Assembly (NCBI GenBank): GCA_900540865.1
Contig: UQHH01000032.1
Coordinates: forward strand, 1 to 27,619
DNA: 27,619 bases
Direction of reading: 5' to 3'
Origin: an uncultured Oscillospiraceae bacterium
Lineage (GTDB): Bacteria; Bacillota; Clostridia; Oscillospirales; Acutalibacteraceae
Below are positions 15,256 through 23,115 of this stretch, piece by piece. Each line of letters starts with the position of its first letter. Position 1 is the first letter of the stretch. The notes below the pieces were generated by a model that was not told the DNA's origin, did not search any database, and was given only the letters and a program-made list of their open reading frames with translations. A program made the position numbers and the translations under genes.

Positions 15256-17478
15256 TTATTTTGCGCGCAGCAGGTACAGGCGCGAATAGAAGTCGTATGC
15301 GCGCTCATCCCCGGGCTGCGGCTCGCCGGAGCTCGAATCGCTTGTAACAAGGCCGGCGTTCATCAGCTCATCCCCGTAAAGGGATAAGCCCGACTCCTCT
15401 ATTTCATAAAGCATATCTTCACAAAGGCCGTGGAGTCTGAGCCTTCTGTAATGGGTGTTGACCTCGTTTAAAAAACGGTATACCGCAACGATTGCCTGTC
15501 TTTTATCGTCCGATACCACCATCCAGGCCGCGCAATTCCCATCAAATGGGCTTTCCAGGCGGTAGAAGGTGCCAAACTGAAGCAGCTCCCTGTTCTGTTT
15601 CATAAACCGGATTTGCTCTTTTACCTGGCTGAATTCCTCCTGCGCCAGCGTATTGAGGTCGAGCTCATAGCCGAACGCGCCGAAGAACGCGACGTCCGCG
15701 CGTGTTTTTACCGGCGTATAGCGAGAGGTCAGCCAATTAGGAGCCGACGATACATGTGCGCCCATACTGCTTACGGGATAAACTATCGACGTCCCGTACT
15801 GGATTTTGATACGCTCCGCCGCGTCCGTGTCGTCGCTCGTCCAGCACTGCGGCGCGTAATAAAGCATTCCCGGGTCGAAGCGCCCGCCGCCGCTTGCGCA
15901 GGATTCAAATAAAATATTGGGGTTCGCTTCAATCAGCCTTTCGTATAAACGGTAAACGCCGAGAATATAGCGGTGGAACACCTCGCCCTGTCGCTGCGGC
16001 GGCAGCGCCGCGCTGTAGCATTCCGAAATACAGCGGTTCATATCCCACTTAATGTAAGAAATTTTCGATTCGTCAAGGACCTTTGACATGCTCTCGTAGA
16101 TATAGTCTACGACCTCCGGACGGGAAAAGTCGAGCACATACTGGTTTCTGCCGTGGGAAAGGCTCCTGCCAGGCGTTTGAAGCAGCCAGTCTGGGTGGCA
16201 GCGGTACAATTCGCTTTCCTTGTTGACCATTTCCGGCTCAAACCAAAGCCCGAACTTCATCCCCATCTCTTCCACCTTGCGCGAAAGGCCGCTGATACCA
16301 CTTTTGAGCTTTTGCAAATTTGGCGTCCAGTCTCCTAGTCCATGCCGGTCGTCGTTGCGCTGCCCGAACCATCCGTCGTCGAGCACGAACATTTCGACCC
16401 CAACCTCGCTCGCTTTCTTTGCGATGCTGAGGATTTTTTCCTCATCAAAATCGAACACGGTGGCTTCCCAGTTGTTGATGAGGATTGGGCGGACCCTATC
16501 ACGCCAGGTTCCTCTCGCGAGCCGCTTCCCGTATAGCTTGTGGAAGGTTTGGCTCATACCGTTGAACCCTTTGTCCGAATAGACTATAACCGCCTCCGGC
16601 GTCTGGAAGCTTTCATTTGCCGCCAGATGCCAGGTGAACGCAAACGGATTAATTCCAAGCATTACGCGCGTTACATCGTACGTATCGACCTCCGCCTGGG
16701 CAAGAAAATTCCCGCTGTAAACGAGGCTGAAGCCGAGCGCCTCCCCTGCAAATTCGTCTGTGTTCGGTCGTCCCAGCGCGACAAACGGGTTATGGTTGTG
16801 GCTGGAATTCCCTCTCGCACTGTCGATTGCCTGTACGCCCTGCTGCAGCTTCCTTTTTTTAATGCTGCGTTCACGCGACCAAGCCCCGCTGAGCTGTATC
16901 CATTCATAATTACAGTCGGGCAAATCAATGCTCATGCTCATTGCAGCCGTCAAATCGTATTCAGCCGCGCCCTTGTTGGTAAACCTTACGCTTCGCGCGA
17001 CAGCGGCGTAATCCTCAAAAACCGTATAGGATAAAACGATTTCCATATGGAGCAGCTCGTCCTCCAGGGTAATTTCAAGCGTTTGCGCCTCTTCTTTTTG
17101 CTCCACATACGTGGCGGGCAGACCCGCAAGAGGCTCTTTTCCATCGAAAATGCGGTGCGAACGGTAGGCGAAGGCCGATATATTGCTGCCGTTTGGCTGT
17201 TTGATTTCAAACGCGGGACGCCGGTAGTCGCTCGAACCGTAGCTTGGATATTCCTGCTTAATCTGGTCGAGGGAGAAAAACTTGTCCTCCTCGAATACGC
17301 CCGGTGAAAGCGGCCTGTACTGCAGCTCAAGCAAATGGGAAAAATCCGCCCTGTCGCGGATATACTTTCCAAAGTACAGCTGGCCGAGCGAGCCGTTTTT
17401 TAAAATAGTAAAAATATAGCTGATTTCTTTATTATAAAGATGAAAGGTCTTGCTATCCTCGTGAAAAACGATGCCCAT
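15256..17478 (-). CDS. aga: Alpha-galactosidase, glycoside hydrolase family 36
   Basis: A 740-residue intracellular enzyme, standard length for GH36 AgaA/RafA, that removes terminal alpha-1,6-galactose from melibiose, raffinose and stachyose. The N-terminal beta-supersandwich is followed by a (beta/alpha)8 barrel with NNWEATVFDF (335-344), FVLDDGWFGQRNDD (364-377), GLWFEPEMVN (410-419), the nucleophile in YIKWDMNR (Asp479), FESCASGGGRFD (524-535), and the acid/base in CWTSDDTDA (Asp549). There is no signal peptide, so the sugar must be imported; no transporter gene is in the window. AGGAGG lies eight bases before the ATG. It is transcribed toward the regulator gene and probably activated by it. 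Confidence 0.96.
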   Translation of the reverse strand: MGIVFHEDSKTFHLYNKEISYIFTILKNGSLGQLYFGKYIRDRADFSHLLELQYRPLSPGVFEEDKFFSLDQIKQEYPSYGSSDYRRPAFEIKQPNGSNISAFAYRSHRIFDGKEPLAGLPATYVEQKEEAQTLEITLEDELLHMEIVLSYTVFEDYAAVARSVRFTNKGAAEYDLTAAMSMSIDLPDCNYEWIQLSGAWSRERSIKKRKLQQGVQAIDSARGNSSHNHNPFVALGRPNTDEFAGEALGFSLVYSGNFLAQAEVDTYDVTRVMLGINPFAFTWHLAANESFQTPEAVIVYSDKGFNGMSQTFHKLYGKRLARGTWRDRVRPILINNWEATVFDFDEEKILSIAKKASEVGVEMFVLDDGWFGQRNDDRHGLGDWTPNLQKLKSGISGLSRKVEEMGMKFGLWFEPEMVNKESELYRCHPDWLLQTPGRSLSHGRNQYVLDFSRPEVVDYIYESMSKVLDESKISYIKWDMNRCISECYSAALPPQRQGEVFHRYILGVYRLYERLIEANPNILFESCASGGGRFDPGMLYYAPQCWTSDDTDAAERIKIQYGTSIVYPVSSMGAHVSSAPNWLTSRYTPVKTRADVAFFGAFGYELDLNTLAQEEFSQVKEQIRFMKQNRELLQFGTFYRLESPFDGNCAAWMVVSDDKRQAIVAVYRFLNEVNTHYRRLRLHGLCEDMLYEIEESGLSLYGDELMNAGLVTSDSSSGEPQPGDERAYDFYSRLYLLRAK

Positions 17479-17544
17479 GGTTTGTTCCTCCTGTTTCGAT
17501 AAGCTGTTTCACTGCTGTTCCGGCCATCTTTCCCTTACAGCTAC

Positions 17545-17573
17545 ATTATAACCGCTTTCAAGCCTATAAACAG
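17545..17573 (-). promoter_or_regulatory. Probable promoter of the alpha-galactosidase gene
   Basis: A perfect minus-strand TATAAT lies at 17545-17550, with only CTGTTT (17568-17573) at the -35 position 17 bases upstream. A strong -10 with a poor -35 is typical of an activator-dependent promoter and fits control by the neighbouring AraC-type protein. The leader before the ATG would be about 60 bases. Confidence 0.45.
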
Positions 17574-17616
17574 GTATGAATGTTGCATAAACCAGTCAAA
17601 ATGTTTCCCGACAGCA

Positions 17617-17646
17617 AAAGGCGGCTTCGTTTATGAAGCCGCCTTT
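17617..17646 (-). terminator. Terminator overlapping the end of apbE
   Basis: A perfect 12-bp stem (17617-17628 with 17635-17646) has a six-base loop. The minus-strand upstream arm is made by the last apbE codons and the loop contains the TAA stop. Only a short TTTT follows, so efficiency may be moderate. It separates apbE from the alpha-galactosidase promoter. Confidence 0.7.
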
Positions 17647-18671
17647 GATACAACATGAAGCTTTAAGTTCTGATACCCGCTTGACAAGGAAAACCGTTTT
17701 TCGATTCCTTTTGTAATATATACCTCATCGTCTTCGGTCAAAAGGATATAGTCAAAGCCACCGTATTGGTTATAATACTCCTGCGCACCCCGCGTTCCCA
17801 TGATAAACAAAGCGGTCGAAAGCGCGTCGCCCACAACGGGGTCGCCGCAGACGACCGTTGCGGATTTCAACCCGCTGTCCGCGGGCATACCTGTGCGCGG
17901 GTCAATGATATGGTGATATTTTTTTCCGTTCTCTTCAAAATAACGTTGGTACGCGCCAGAGGTAATGAGCGAGGTTTCCCCTACATCTACCCTGGCAAAA
18001 TGCTCCTGCGTTCCGGGATATTCCACCGCCACTCCCCAATTTTTCCCGTCCGGCTTCCTCCCGATGGTTTGTACGTTGCCGCCAAGATTCAATATGGCGC
18101 TTTGTACCCCGTTTTGTTTCAGCGTATCCGCTATTTTCTGCGACGCATAGCCCTTTGCAATCCCGCCCAAATCAACCGCCATATTTTGTTCCATGCTGAC
18201 GGTGTTTTCGTCGAAATCGAGCAACAGCTTATTATAATCCACATGGGGCAAAAGCGCTTGGAGCGTTCGCTCATCTGGGACATGGCGTTCGTCTGTTGTA
18301 AAGCCCCATGCTTTCACAACCGGATATACGGTCACATCGAAAATTCCGCCGGTTTGCTTCGATACCGTCTGTGCCTTTGATAAAATTCGCATTACCTCCG
18401 CAGATACGGCGGTTTTTGTTCCGGCATTCTGATTGATTTTTGTAATATCGCTTTCATCCTTTGTAACTGAAAGCAGATTTTCAAGCCGTACAAGCTCTTC
18501 GTTCGCTTTTGTAACAGCCTGCTGCGCGTTTTCCCCGTACACGGTAATATCAACGACCGTATCCATACCGAATAGCTTTTGCGTTACCGCCTCATTCTGG
18601 CCGCTTTCGAGGCTGCACGAATTCAGGAAAAACAGCAGCGAGCAAAGCACAACAATCCCCAGTTTTTTCAT
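17631..18671 (-). CDS. apbE: FAD:protein FMN transferase, ApbE lipoprotein
   Basis: A 346-residue lipoprotein that transfers FMN from FAD to a Thr or Ser of exported flavoproteins outside the membrane. The leader KKLGIVVLCSLLFFLNSCS ends in a lipobox with Cys19. Conserved blocks are FGMDTVVDITVYG (34-46), GGIFDVTVYP, the Mg/FAD-binding DLGGIAKGYA, LNLGGNVQTIGRKPDG, YHHIIDPRTGMPAD, and GDALSTALFIMG. The frame is open to 18722, but that start would lie upstream of the predicted -10; the ATG at 18671 has GGGAGG five bases upstream and gives a proper lipoprotein leader. No FMN-binding-domain protein, Rnf or Nqr subunit is encoded in the window, so the target is unknown. It is transcribed alone. 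Confidence 0.95.
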   Translation of the reverse strand: MKKLGIVVLCSLLFFLNSCSLESGQNEAVTQKLFGMDTVVDITVYGENAQQAVTKANEELVRLENLLSVTKDESDITKINQNAGTKTAVSAEVMRILSKAQTVSKQTGGIFDVTVYPVVKAWGFTTDERHVPDERTLQALLPHVDYNKLLLDFDENTVSMEQNMAVDLGGIAKGYASQKIADTLKQNGVQSAILNLGGNVQTIGRKPDGKNWGVAVEYPGTQEHFARVDVGETSLITSGAYQRYFEENGKKYHHIIDPRTGMPADSGLKSATVVCGDPVVGDALSTALFIMGTRGAQEYYNQYGGFDYILLTEDDEVYITKGIEKRFSLSSGYQNLKLHVVSKAAS

Positions 18672-18703
18672 CGCAGCCTCCCGCAACCGAATTTTACCCG
18701 TCC

Positions 18704-18732
18704 AGTGTAACACAAAACGCATAAAGCGGCAA
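18704..18732 (-). promoter_or_regulatory. Promoter of apbE with extended -10
   Basis: On the minus strand TTGCCG (18727-18732), a 17-base spacer and TACACT (18704-18709) preceded by TGT form an extended -10 promoter. The start point near 18697 leaves a 25-base leader, which excludes the longer apbE reading frame. It lies directly after the terminator of the dockerin gene. Confidence 0.6.
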
Positions 18733-18734
18733 CA

Positions 18735-18769
18735 GAAAAAACGCGGGCCCTGCTTTCGCAGAACCCGCG
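18735..18769 (-). terminator. Rho-independent terminator after the dockerin gene
   Basis: On the minus strand a 12-bp stem (18758-18769 with 18742-18753, two G-U pairs) closes a stable GAAA tetraloop and is followed directly by TTTTTTC. It lies about 50 bases after the dockerin gene stop and ends the peptidase-dockerin operon. Confidence 0.88.
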
Positions 18770-18820
18770 CACCGGAAATAATTTCATGAGGAATTTATGA
18801 ATCTAAATAGAAGATAAATT

Positions 18821-19816
18821 TTATGCGGCTGAATAATCGGGAAAACGGTCAATTGTTTTCGCAATAAATTTTTGCGACAGGATGACGTCCTGCATATTGA
18901 TTTCGCCGTCGCAGTTTACGTCGGCGGCATCATGTGCGTCGCCCTCCAAAACTTCAATACGCGCCATATTTTTCTGGATATTTGTCACATCGCCGATGTT
19001 GATATTACCGTCGTGGTCGTTGTCGCCCTTTAATACAAGCGCCGCTTTTGCCGCTTCGACTCTTGCCAGCATTTCGTCAGCTTCTTCCTGTGTTGGAATA
19101 CTGCCAAATTCCTGATAGACAATAACGCACGTGTTCGCATATCTGTTATAGGAATTTTTTGTATATTTCCAAGAAACTTCCTGTATGTCATATTGTTCCA
19201 GCAAGGCCGCACGCAGTGCGGAATAGTCCGCGTCGTTTATCTCCATCGAGGCAATCGCCTCCTGCAGCGTTCTTACGGCGCCTAGCAATTCTTCCGGCTC
19301 TGATTGATTATCAGCCGCCCATCCAATGGTATCATAAGCTGCCCGCATTCGATTATAGGACGCGGCAGTAATATCGTTGGGCAGAGGAATCCCGGTAAAG
19401 ATGCACATATCTATATAGGAACGTGAACGCAAAAGATCTAACTGCAAATCTTCAACCTGTTCTTCTTCGCAGCTTAACATGGTCCCCAGAGCAAGATATG
19501 CGGCACGCAGGTTCTCCGTCGCCTCGTCTATTTGCTGCTGGTTTGCTTCAAGCTTGCCGTCACAAATTTCCTTTGCGGTTTGATAGGCAATTTGATAAAC
19601 GGAATACGCGGGCGCCGTTTCATCGCAATAATTTAAAATCCATGGCGTAATATTGTTAATATTACCCGTAAGCATCCTTAATTCCAGTTTTGGGTCAGAT
19701 TCTTGAGGTGCAGGGTCGCCGCCCTGGGCGGATACCGTGATACTGAAGGAAGAAATCAGAAGCATCACGACCAGGCAGACGCCTGCCACCCCTTTTAGAT
19801 TTCTTTTAATATTCAT
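18821..19816 (-). CDS. Secreted dockerin protein with FIVAR-like helical repeats
   Basis: A 331-residue exported protein. Residues 1-30 are a signal peptide ending SITVSAQ. Residues of about 45-262 are helical, with three segments of the form QQQIDEATENLRAAYLAL (93-110), SEPEELLGAVRTLQEAIASM (172-191) and TQEEADEMLARVEAAKAAL (242-260), which resemble FIVAR three-helix units of surface proteins. Residues 264-325 form a type I dockerin with two calcium-binding repeats: DNDHDGNINIGD (265-276) and DVNCDGEINMQD (299-310), each followed by a helix. Dockerins plug into cohesins, so the protein should join a multi-protein surface complex. Its ATG lies inside the last codons of the peptidase gene (11-base overlap, AGAGGTGA upstream), so the two products are coupled. 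Both have export leaders. No cohesin is in the window. It carries no catalytic domain that I recognise. Confidence 0.88.
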   Translation of the reverse strand: MNIKRNLKGVAGVCLVVMLLISSFSITVSAQGGDPAPQESDPKLELRMLTGNINNITPWILNYCDETAPAYSVYQIAYQTAKEICDGKLEANQQQIDEATENLRAAYLALGTMLSCEEEQVEDLQLDLLRSRSYIDMCIFTGIPLPNDITAASYNRMRAAYDTIGWAADNQSEPEELLGAVRTLQEAIASMEINDADYSALRAALLEQYDIQEVSWKYTKNSYNRYANTCVIVYQEFGSIPTQEEADEMLARVEAAKAALVLKGDNDHDGNINIGDVTNIQKNMARIEVLEGDAHDAADVNCDGEINMQDVILSQKFIAKTIDRFPDYSAA

Positions 19817-22568
19817 CTAAAATCACCTCTTGATCAGTCGATTCAATTCGATACGTGCCATCTTTATTGACCACGAGCCGTTCGCCCGAGCGTAAAGCAA
19901 TGCCGTCCTTCCCCGGTCCGGGGAGCTGATTGGTCACATCTGTAAACATGACGCGTATGTTATCCATGTCGGTTATGGTGTATTGGTACCACCACAGCCC
20001 TATGTTCGTCATGCTCGTTCCGGGCCAGCCGGTAAGGTCTGTATAGCTCGCTTTTGAATAGTAGTAAATTTTAATGTCTTTCCACCAGCTCGTTTGCCTG
20101 CGGAAATACACTTCTATGGGTTTTTTCGGCCTCGCGAACACGTGGTTATCCTTGACTGTGACAAGGCCCGCGGCCTTGAGCGTGGCTGTCTGATGACCGC
20201 TGCCGTCGCTGATAATGATGTTGCTTGCCGTCAAATCCGCGTCTTTGTATTCGTAGATTCCGTCTTCATTGCAGGTCATCGCAAGCTTTGAAGAGGAACG
20301 GTCGAGCAATTGAATATAAACATTGCTTCCCCAAGAACTGGGCTTACGGAACTGTACGTCAAGCGGCGTATTGTCCTCATAGAAAACTTCCCGGTCCTGA
20401 TAGATAAAATTCTGCCCTGATTTTACTTCATAGCCGGGCTGGAGCAGGGCCGGCTCCTGGCGGGACGTGCCGTCTGTAAAGAGCAGGCGGACGTCGTCCA
20501 TATCGGTTATGGTGTAGCTGAACCAGCCGCCGCCGTCGTTGTGCATGGCAAAACCGGGCCAGTACTTCAGCTCCACTTCATCCTCGTTATTACTATAATA
20601 GTAAACTTTGACGGTATCGTTCCAATTTACTGGCTTTTTAAACGAAATTTTTATTGGATAAGCTGCCCTTTTGACAATTCGGTTCTCGGCAAAGGTTACT
20701 TTGCCGCTTGCGTCAGCCTGCGCGCTCACATGGCCGGCACCGTCAGAAATGGAGAATGTCGCCCTTGTAAGGCCGCTTGCGGTATAGCCGAACACGCCGC
20801 CGCCCAAATCGGTCATTGCGAAGCTCCCGGCTTTTGCCGCCTCTACGTTCCAGAGCTTAATCGTTATATTATTATCCCAGCCCGACGGCTTATAAAACTT
20901 TATGTCGAGCGTTTCGCTGTTTTGCGTTGTAATGGGATTCGTATAGCCATTCAAACAAAAATTCCTGTGGCCCGTCTCCTGCTTGGCTGTCCAGTCCTCC
21001 CACGTCGTACCGCCGTTTACAGAAAGGAAGCTCGTTCCCGGCGTGGAGGGACGATAGGTCCATTGCAGCGGGTCTTTCGGATGCTGATAATTTTTCAGTT
21101 CGATTGGCACGCTGTAAATATTAGGTTTTCCTGGATTTTGGGTCATCACCTTGACCGCAACGGCGTATTTGCCACTGGAGTTTGCAAGGGAAACCGGAGT
21201 GTTGAGCGTAACCGTCGTGTAGCCCGGCGTTTTGATGGTACCGCTGTAGGCTTCAATGAGGCCTGTGTTTGACAGCGTGCCATCCAAGGGATTTACATAT
21301 ATCTTAATTTGGGTATTTTCATATAAAGTATAGACGCCGACCGCCTCGAGCTGCTGGCCGCTATCGCCCTGCAGGTCATAAACATTTGCATAAAGAGGCG
21401 CTTGCTGGGGATTTTTTACGTATGATTCTATCGGGTTCGTCAACGTATGGCTGTAGATGTTTTCATATCTCTTTGCCGACGACATATCAGAAACCGTCTT
21501 TAACGCGCCGCTGCAGACAAAGTAGTCTTCATAAGAAACATATTGGTAACATACACTGTCGCTTTGGCCGGTATTTTTAACTAGAAACGCGCCGTCATTT
21601 TCCGGCTTCAATGTAAAATTATCTTTACTGAAATTATCATCCCATCCAATAATATAAACGGAATGACCCGGCTCTACGACCTGTTCAAACGCCTCTGAAA
21701 CAGGCATATAGGTGCAGTACGGCAGCTTTGACGTATTGGTATGGTTGCCGGCAGAACTATAGTCCAGCACACACCCGCCAAAATCTTTAACAAGCCGCTT
21801 GATTTCCTGTACCCTGTTCTGCATGACCTCAGGCGTAAGGCTTTCTTTTAGGTAGCCTTTTTTATATACATATCCATACAGATAGGCGGAAGGGTTCGTT
21901 TGAAAAATAGAGTCATCCTCCAGCACTACAGTGGATCTGGGTGTATAAGGAAATTCACTTTCAAGAATTGAACCCCTAAGGACGGCTGAATAAAAAATCT
22001 CCTGTGAGTTTACACCATAATTATAATTGACTCCAATGGGCCTGTAGGTTATAGCATAGGGATTAAATACGTCATTGCCGAACGTGTTGGAGCCCAGCAT
22101 ATAATCAAAATAGTTTTCGGACAAATCGTAGGCTTTATCAAGCTTGTTCGGCTTAATCGCAAAGGATTCCATACTGGCAAGCGCGCTGAAAATACCACAA
22201 TTGGCCCTGAGGCCCTGGTCTTTTACAGGAGTAACCAAGCCAGATGTTCGCGGGTCATAGACCGCTTCGAACGTTTCCTGAGAAATACCGGAAAGGTACT
22301 GGCTGCTCGTTACCGCGGCAGAGTCCATAGGAGGAATGCTGTCGGGGACGACATCGCCGTATTTTTCCGTATCCCCCCGCTCTGCGGCAGACAGATAATC
22401 AAGATAGGCGCTGCTGTAAACAACGTCGGTTTGCGTAACCCCATCCGAAAGAATTGTACCGCCTTTTTGCTGCCCTGTGTCGGCCTGTGCGGCCGCGCCA
22501 AAGGAAGACATAAGGACCGTGGACGAAAGGATCAGAGTAAGTCCTGCGCGTAGATACCGTTTTTTCAT
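19806..22568 (-). CDS. Secreted C1-family cysteine peptidase with lectin-like region and four carbohydrate-binding-type modules
   Basis: A 920-residue exported protein. Residues 1-29 are a signal peptide (LILSSTVLMSSFGAAAQA). The papain-like domain (about 105-355) keeps Gln118 and Cys124 in VKDQGLRANCGIFSA, His302 in PGHSVYIIGWDDNF and Asn332 in GAFLVKNTG; the usual Trp after the Cys is Gly. Residues of about 365-500 resemble the lectin-like domain that follows bacterial C1 peptidases. The C-terminal 360 residues hold four CBM25/26-like modules in A-B-A-B order (about 554, 637, 734 and 817 onward), the B units sharing SYTITDMD, R-x-x-FTD and WPG. The frame opens at 22640, but the ATG at 22568 follows CGGGGTG and gives a normal leader. 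There is no dockerin here; the next gene supplies one. Confidence 0.88.
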   Translation of the reverse strand: MKKRYLRAGLTLILSSTVLMSSFGAAAQADTGQQKGGTILSDGVTQTDVVYSSAYLDYLSAAERGDTEKYGDVVPDSIPPMDSAAVTSSQYLSGISQETFEAVYDPRTSGLVTPVKDQGLRANCGIFSALASMESFAIKPNKLDKAYDLSENYFDYMLGSNTFGNDVFNPYAITYRPIGVNYNYGVNSQEIFYSAVLRGSILESEFPYTPRSTVVLEDDSIFQTNPSAYLYGYVYKKGYLKESLTPEVMQNRVQEIKRLVKDFGGCVLDYSSAGNHTNTSKLPYCTYMPVSEAFEQVVEPGHSVYIIGWDDNFSKDNFTLKPENDGAFLVKNTGQSDSVCYQYVSYEDYFVCSGALKTVSDMSSAKRYENIYSHTLTNPIESYVKNPQQAPLYANVYDLQGDSGQQLEAVGVYTLYENTQIKIYVNPLDGTLSNTGLIEAYSGTIKTPGYTTVTLNTPVSLANSSGKYAVAVKVMTQNPGKPNIYSVPIELKNYQHPKDPLQWTYRPSTPGTSFLSVNGGTTWEDWTAKQETGHRNFCLNGYTNPITTQNSETLDIKFYKPSGWDNNITIKLWNVEAAKAGSFAMTDLGGGVFGYTASGLTRATFSISDGAGHVSAQADASGKVTFAENRIVKRAAYPIKISFKKPVNWNDTVKVYYYSNNEDEVELKYWPGFAMHNDGGGWFSYTITDMDDVRLLFTDGTSRQEPALLQPGYEVKSGQNFIYQDREVFYEDNTPLDVQFRKPSSWGSNVYIQLLDRSSSKLAMTCNEDGIYEYKDADLTASNIIISDGSGHQTATLKAAGLVTVKDNHVFARPKKPIEVYFRRQTSWWKDIKIYYYSKASYTDLTGWPGTSMTNIGLWWYQYTITDMDNIRVMFTDVTNQLPGPGKDGIALRSGERLVVNKDGTYRIESTDQEVILDEY
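19839..20909 (-). repeat. Intragenic tandem duplication of a two-module binding unit
   Basis: Two units of about 525 bases, at 20385-20909 and 19839-20369, encode consecutive A-B pairs of carbohydrate-binding-type modules. Protein identity is clear between the B parts (SYTITDMDDVR versus QYTITDMDNIR, WPGFAM versus WPGTSM) and between the A parts (ISDGAGH versus ISDGSGH). The DNA keeps short exact stretches such as TCGGTTATGGTGTA in both copies, so duplication of the pair rather than separate acquisition is likely. Confidence 0.75.
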
Positions 22569-22823
22569 GTTTACACCCCGTTTTTTAAAGTGGATATGGT
22601 TTCGAGTAACTTGATCCATGCCATATGTATATTCACTCATTTTATAAAAGATTCATCATCTTCTACAATTGTTTTTGAATGTAATACCATATTTCTGGAT
22701 TACCTGTTATAGAATTTTCCTTACTCTATCTCCACTTTAAACCGAGTGAAACCTCACTCTTTTCCTGTCCCAATTCCCACTGAAGGTACAAATTGTATGA
22801 TGAAACAATTTGCACCCCCCTTA
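22569..22823 (-). other. Long structured 5' leader of the peptidase-dockerin operon
   Basis: About 255 bases lie between the predicted start point and the peptidase ATG. The leader contains a 12-bp hairpin (22785-22796 with 22805-22816, one G-U pair, eight-base loop) and a 6-bp hairpin with a four-base loop (22744-22749 with 22754-22759). It also has a distant pairing of 13 in 14 bases between 22728-22741 and 22584-22597, which ends six bases from the ribosome site. No known riboswitch was recognised. A second weak promoter (TTGTAG, 16 bases, TATAAA, near 22640-22668) inside it cannot be excluded. Confidence 0.5.
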
Positions 22824-22830
22824 CAACATT

Positions 22831-22859
22831 ATTATCTATTTTTATAAGTATATTGTCAA
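22831..22859 (-). promoter_or_regulatory. Sigma-A promoter of the peptidase-dockerin operon
   Basis: Minus-strand TTGACA (22854-22859), 17 bases, and GATAAT (22831-22836), five of six in the -10. The gap from 22569 to 23115 is 547 bases without a gene; it holds this promoter, the structured leader and the terminator of the carboxyltransferase operon, and nothing else I can identify. Confidence 0.7.
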
Positions 22860-22989
22860 TATTTATTTTGACGGTATTTTAAGTTTGCGAAACTTTAAGC
22901 ATGTATAAAATAAACGAAAATTAAGCATTCTGTACAGACGAAATATGTTTGATTTTTATTGGATGTGTATATTTTTCACCTAACTTCAG

Positions 22990-23032
22990 AAAGAAAACGG
23001 TGCGTTATTGTTAAAAACAACAAAACGCACCG
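22990..23032 (-). terminator. Rho-independent terminator of the carboxyltransferase operon
   Basis: On the minus strand CGGTGCGTT (23024-23032) pairs with AACGCACCG (22998-23006), continued by a weaker inner stem of TTGTTG with CAA, and TTTTCTTTC follows. It lies about 85 bases after the last stop codon of the operon. Confidence 0.85.
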
Positions 23033-23115
23033 CGATATTTTTTCTTTTATATTATAAAAAGTCGACAAAACCTGTTCTTTTTTGACTTGTTCCGACAAAG
23101 GCGCAAACAGTTTTA

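Noticed and set aside
18672..18722. Longer start for ApbE at 18722
   Set aside because: It overlaps the predicted promoter and would spoil the lipoprotein leader.
19839..20909. Tandem repeat as a CRISPR-like or mobile array
   Set aside because: The repeat units are about 525 bases, lie in one reading frame and encode protein modules.
20541..21272. Plus-strand 243-codon open frame
   Set aside because: It is antisense to the peptidase gene and shows no family motif; it is a by-product of GC-rich third positions.
22569..22640. Longer start for the C1 peptidase at 22640
   Set aside because: It would place 24 polar residues before a standard signal peptide and lacks a Shine-Dalgarno sequence.
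22785..22816. Leader hairpin as a known riboswitch (c-di-GMP or similar)
   Set aside because: The conserved bases of the riboswitch classes I can recall are absent; only the stem itself is supported.
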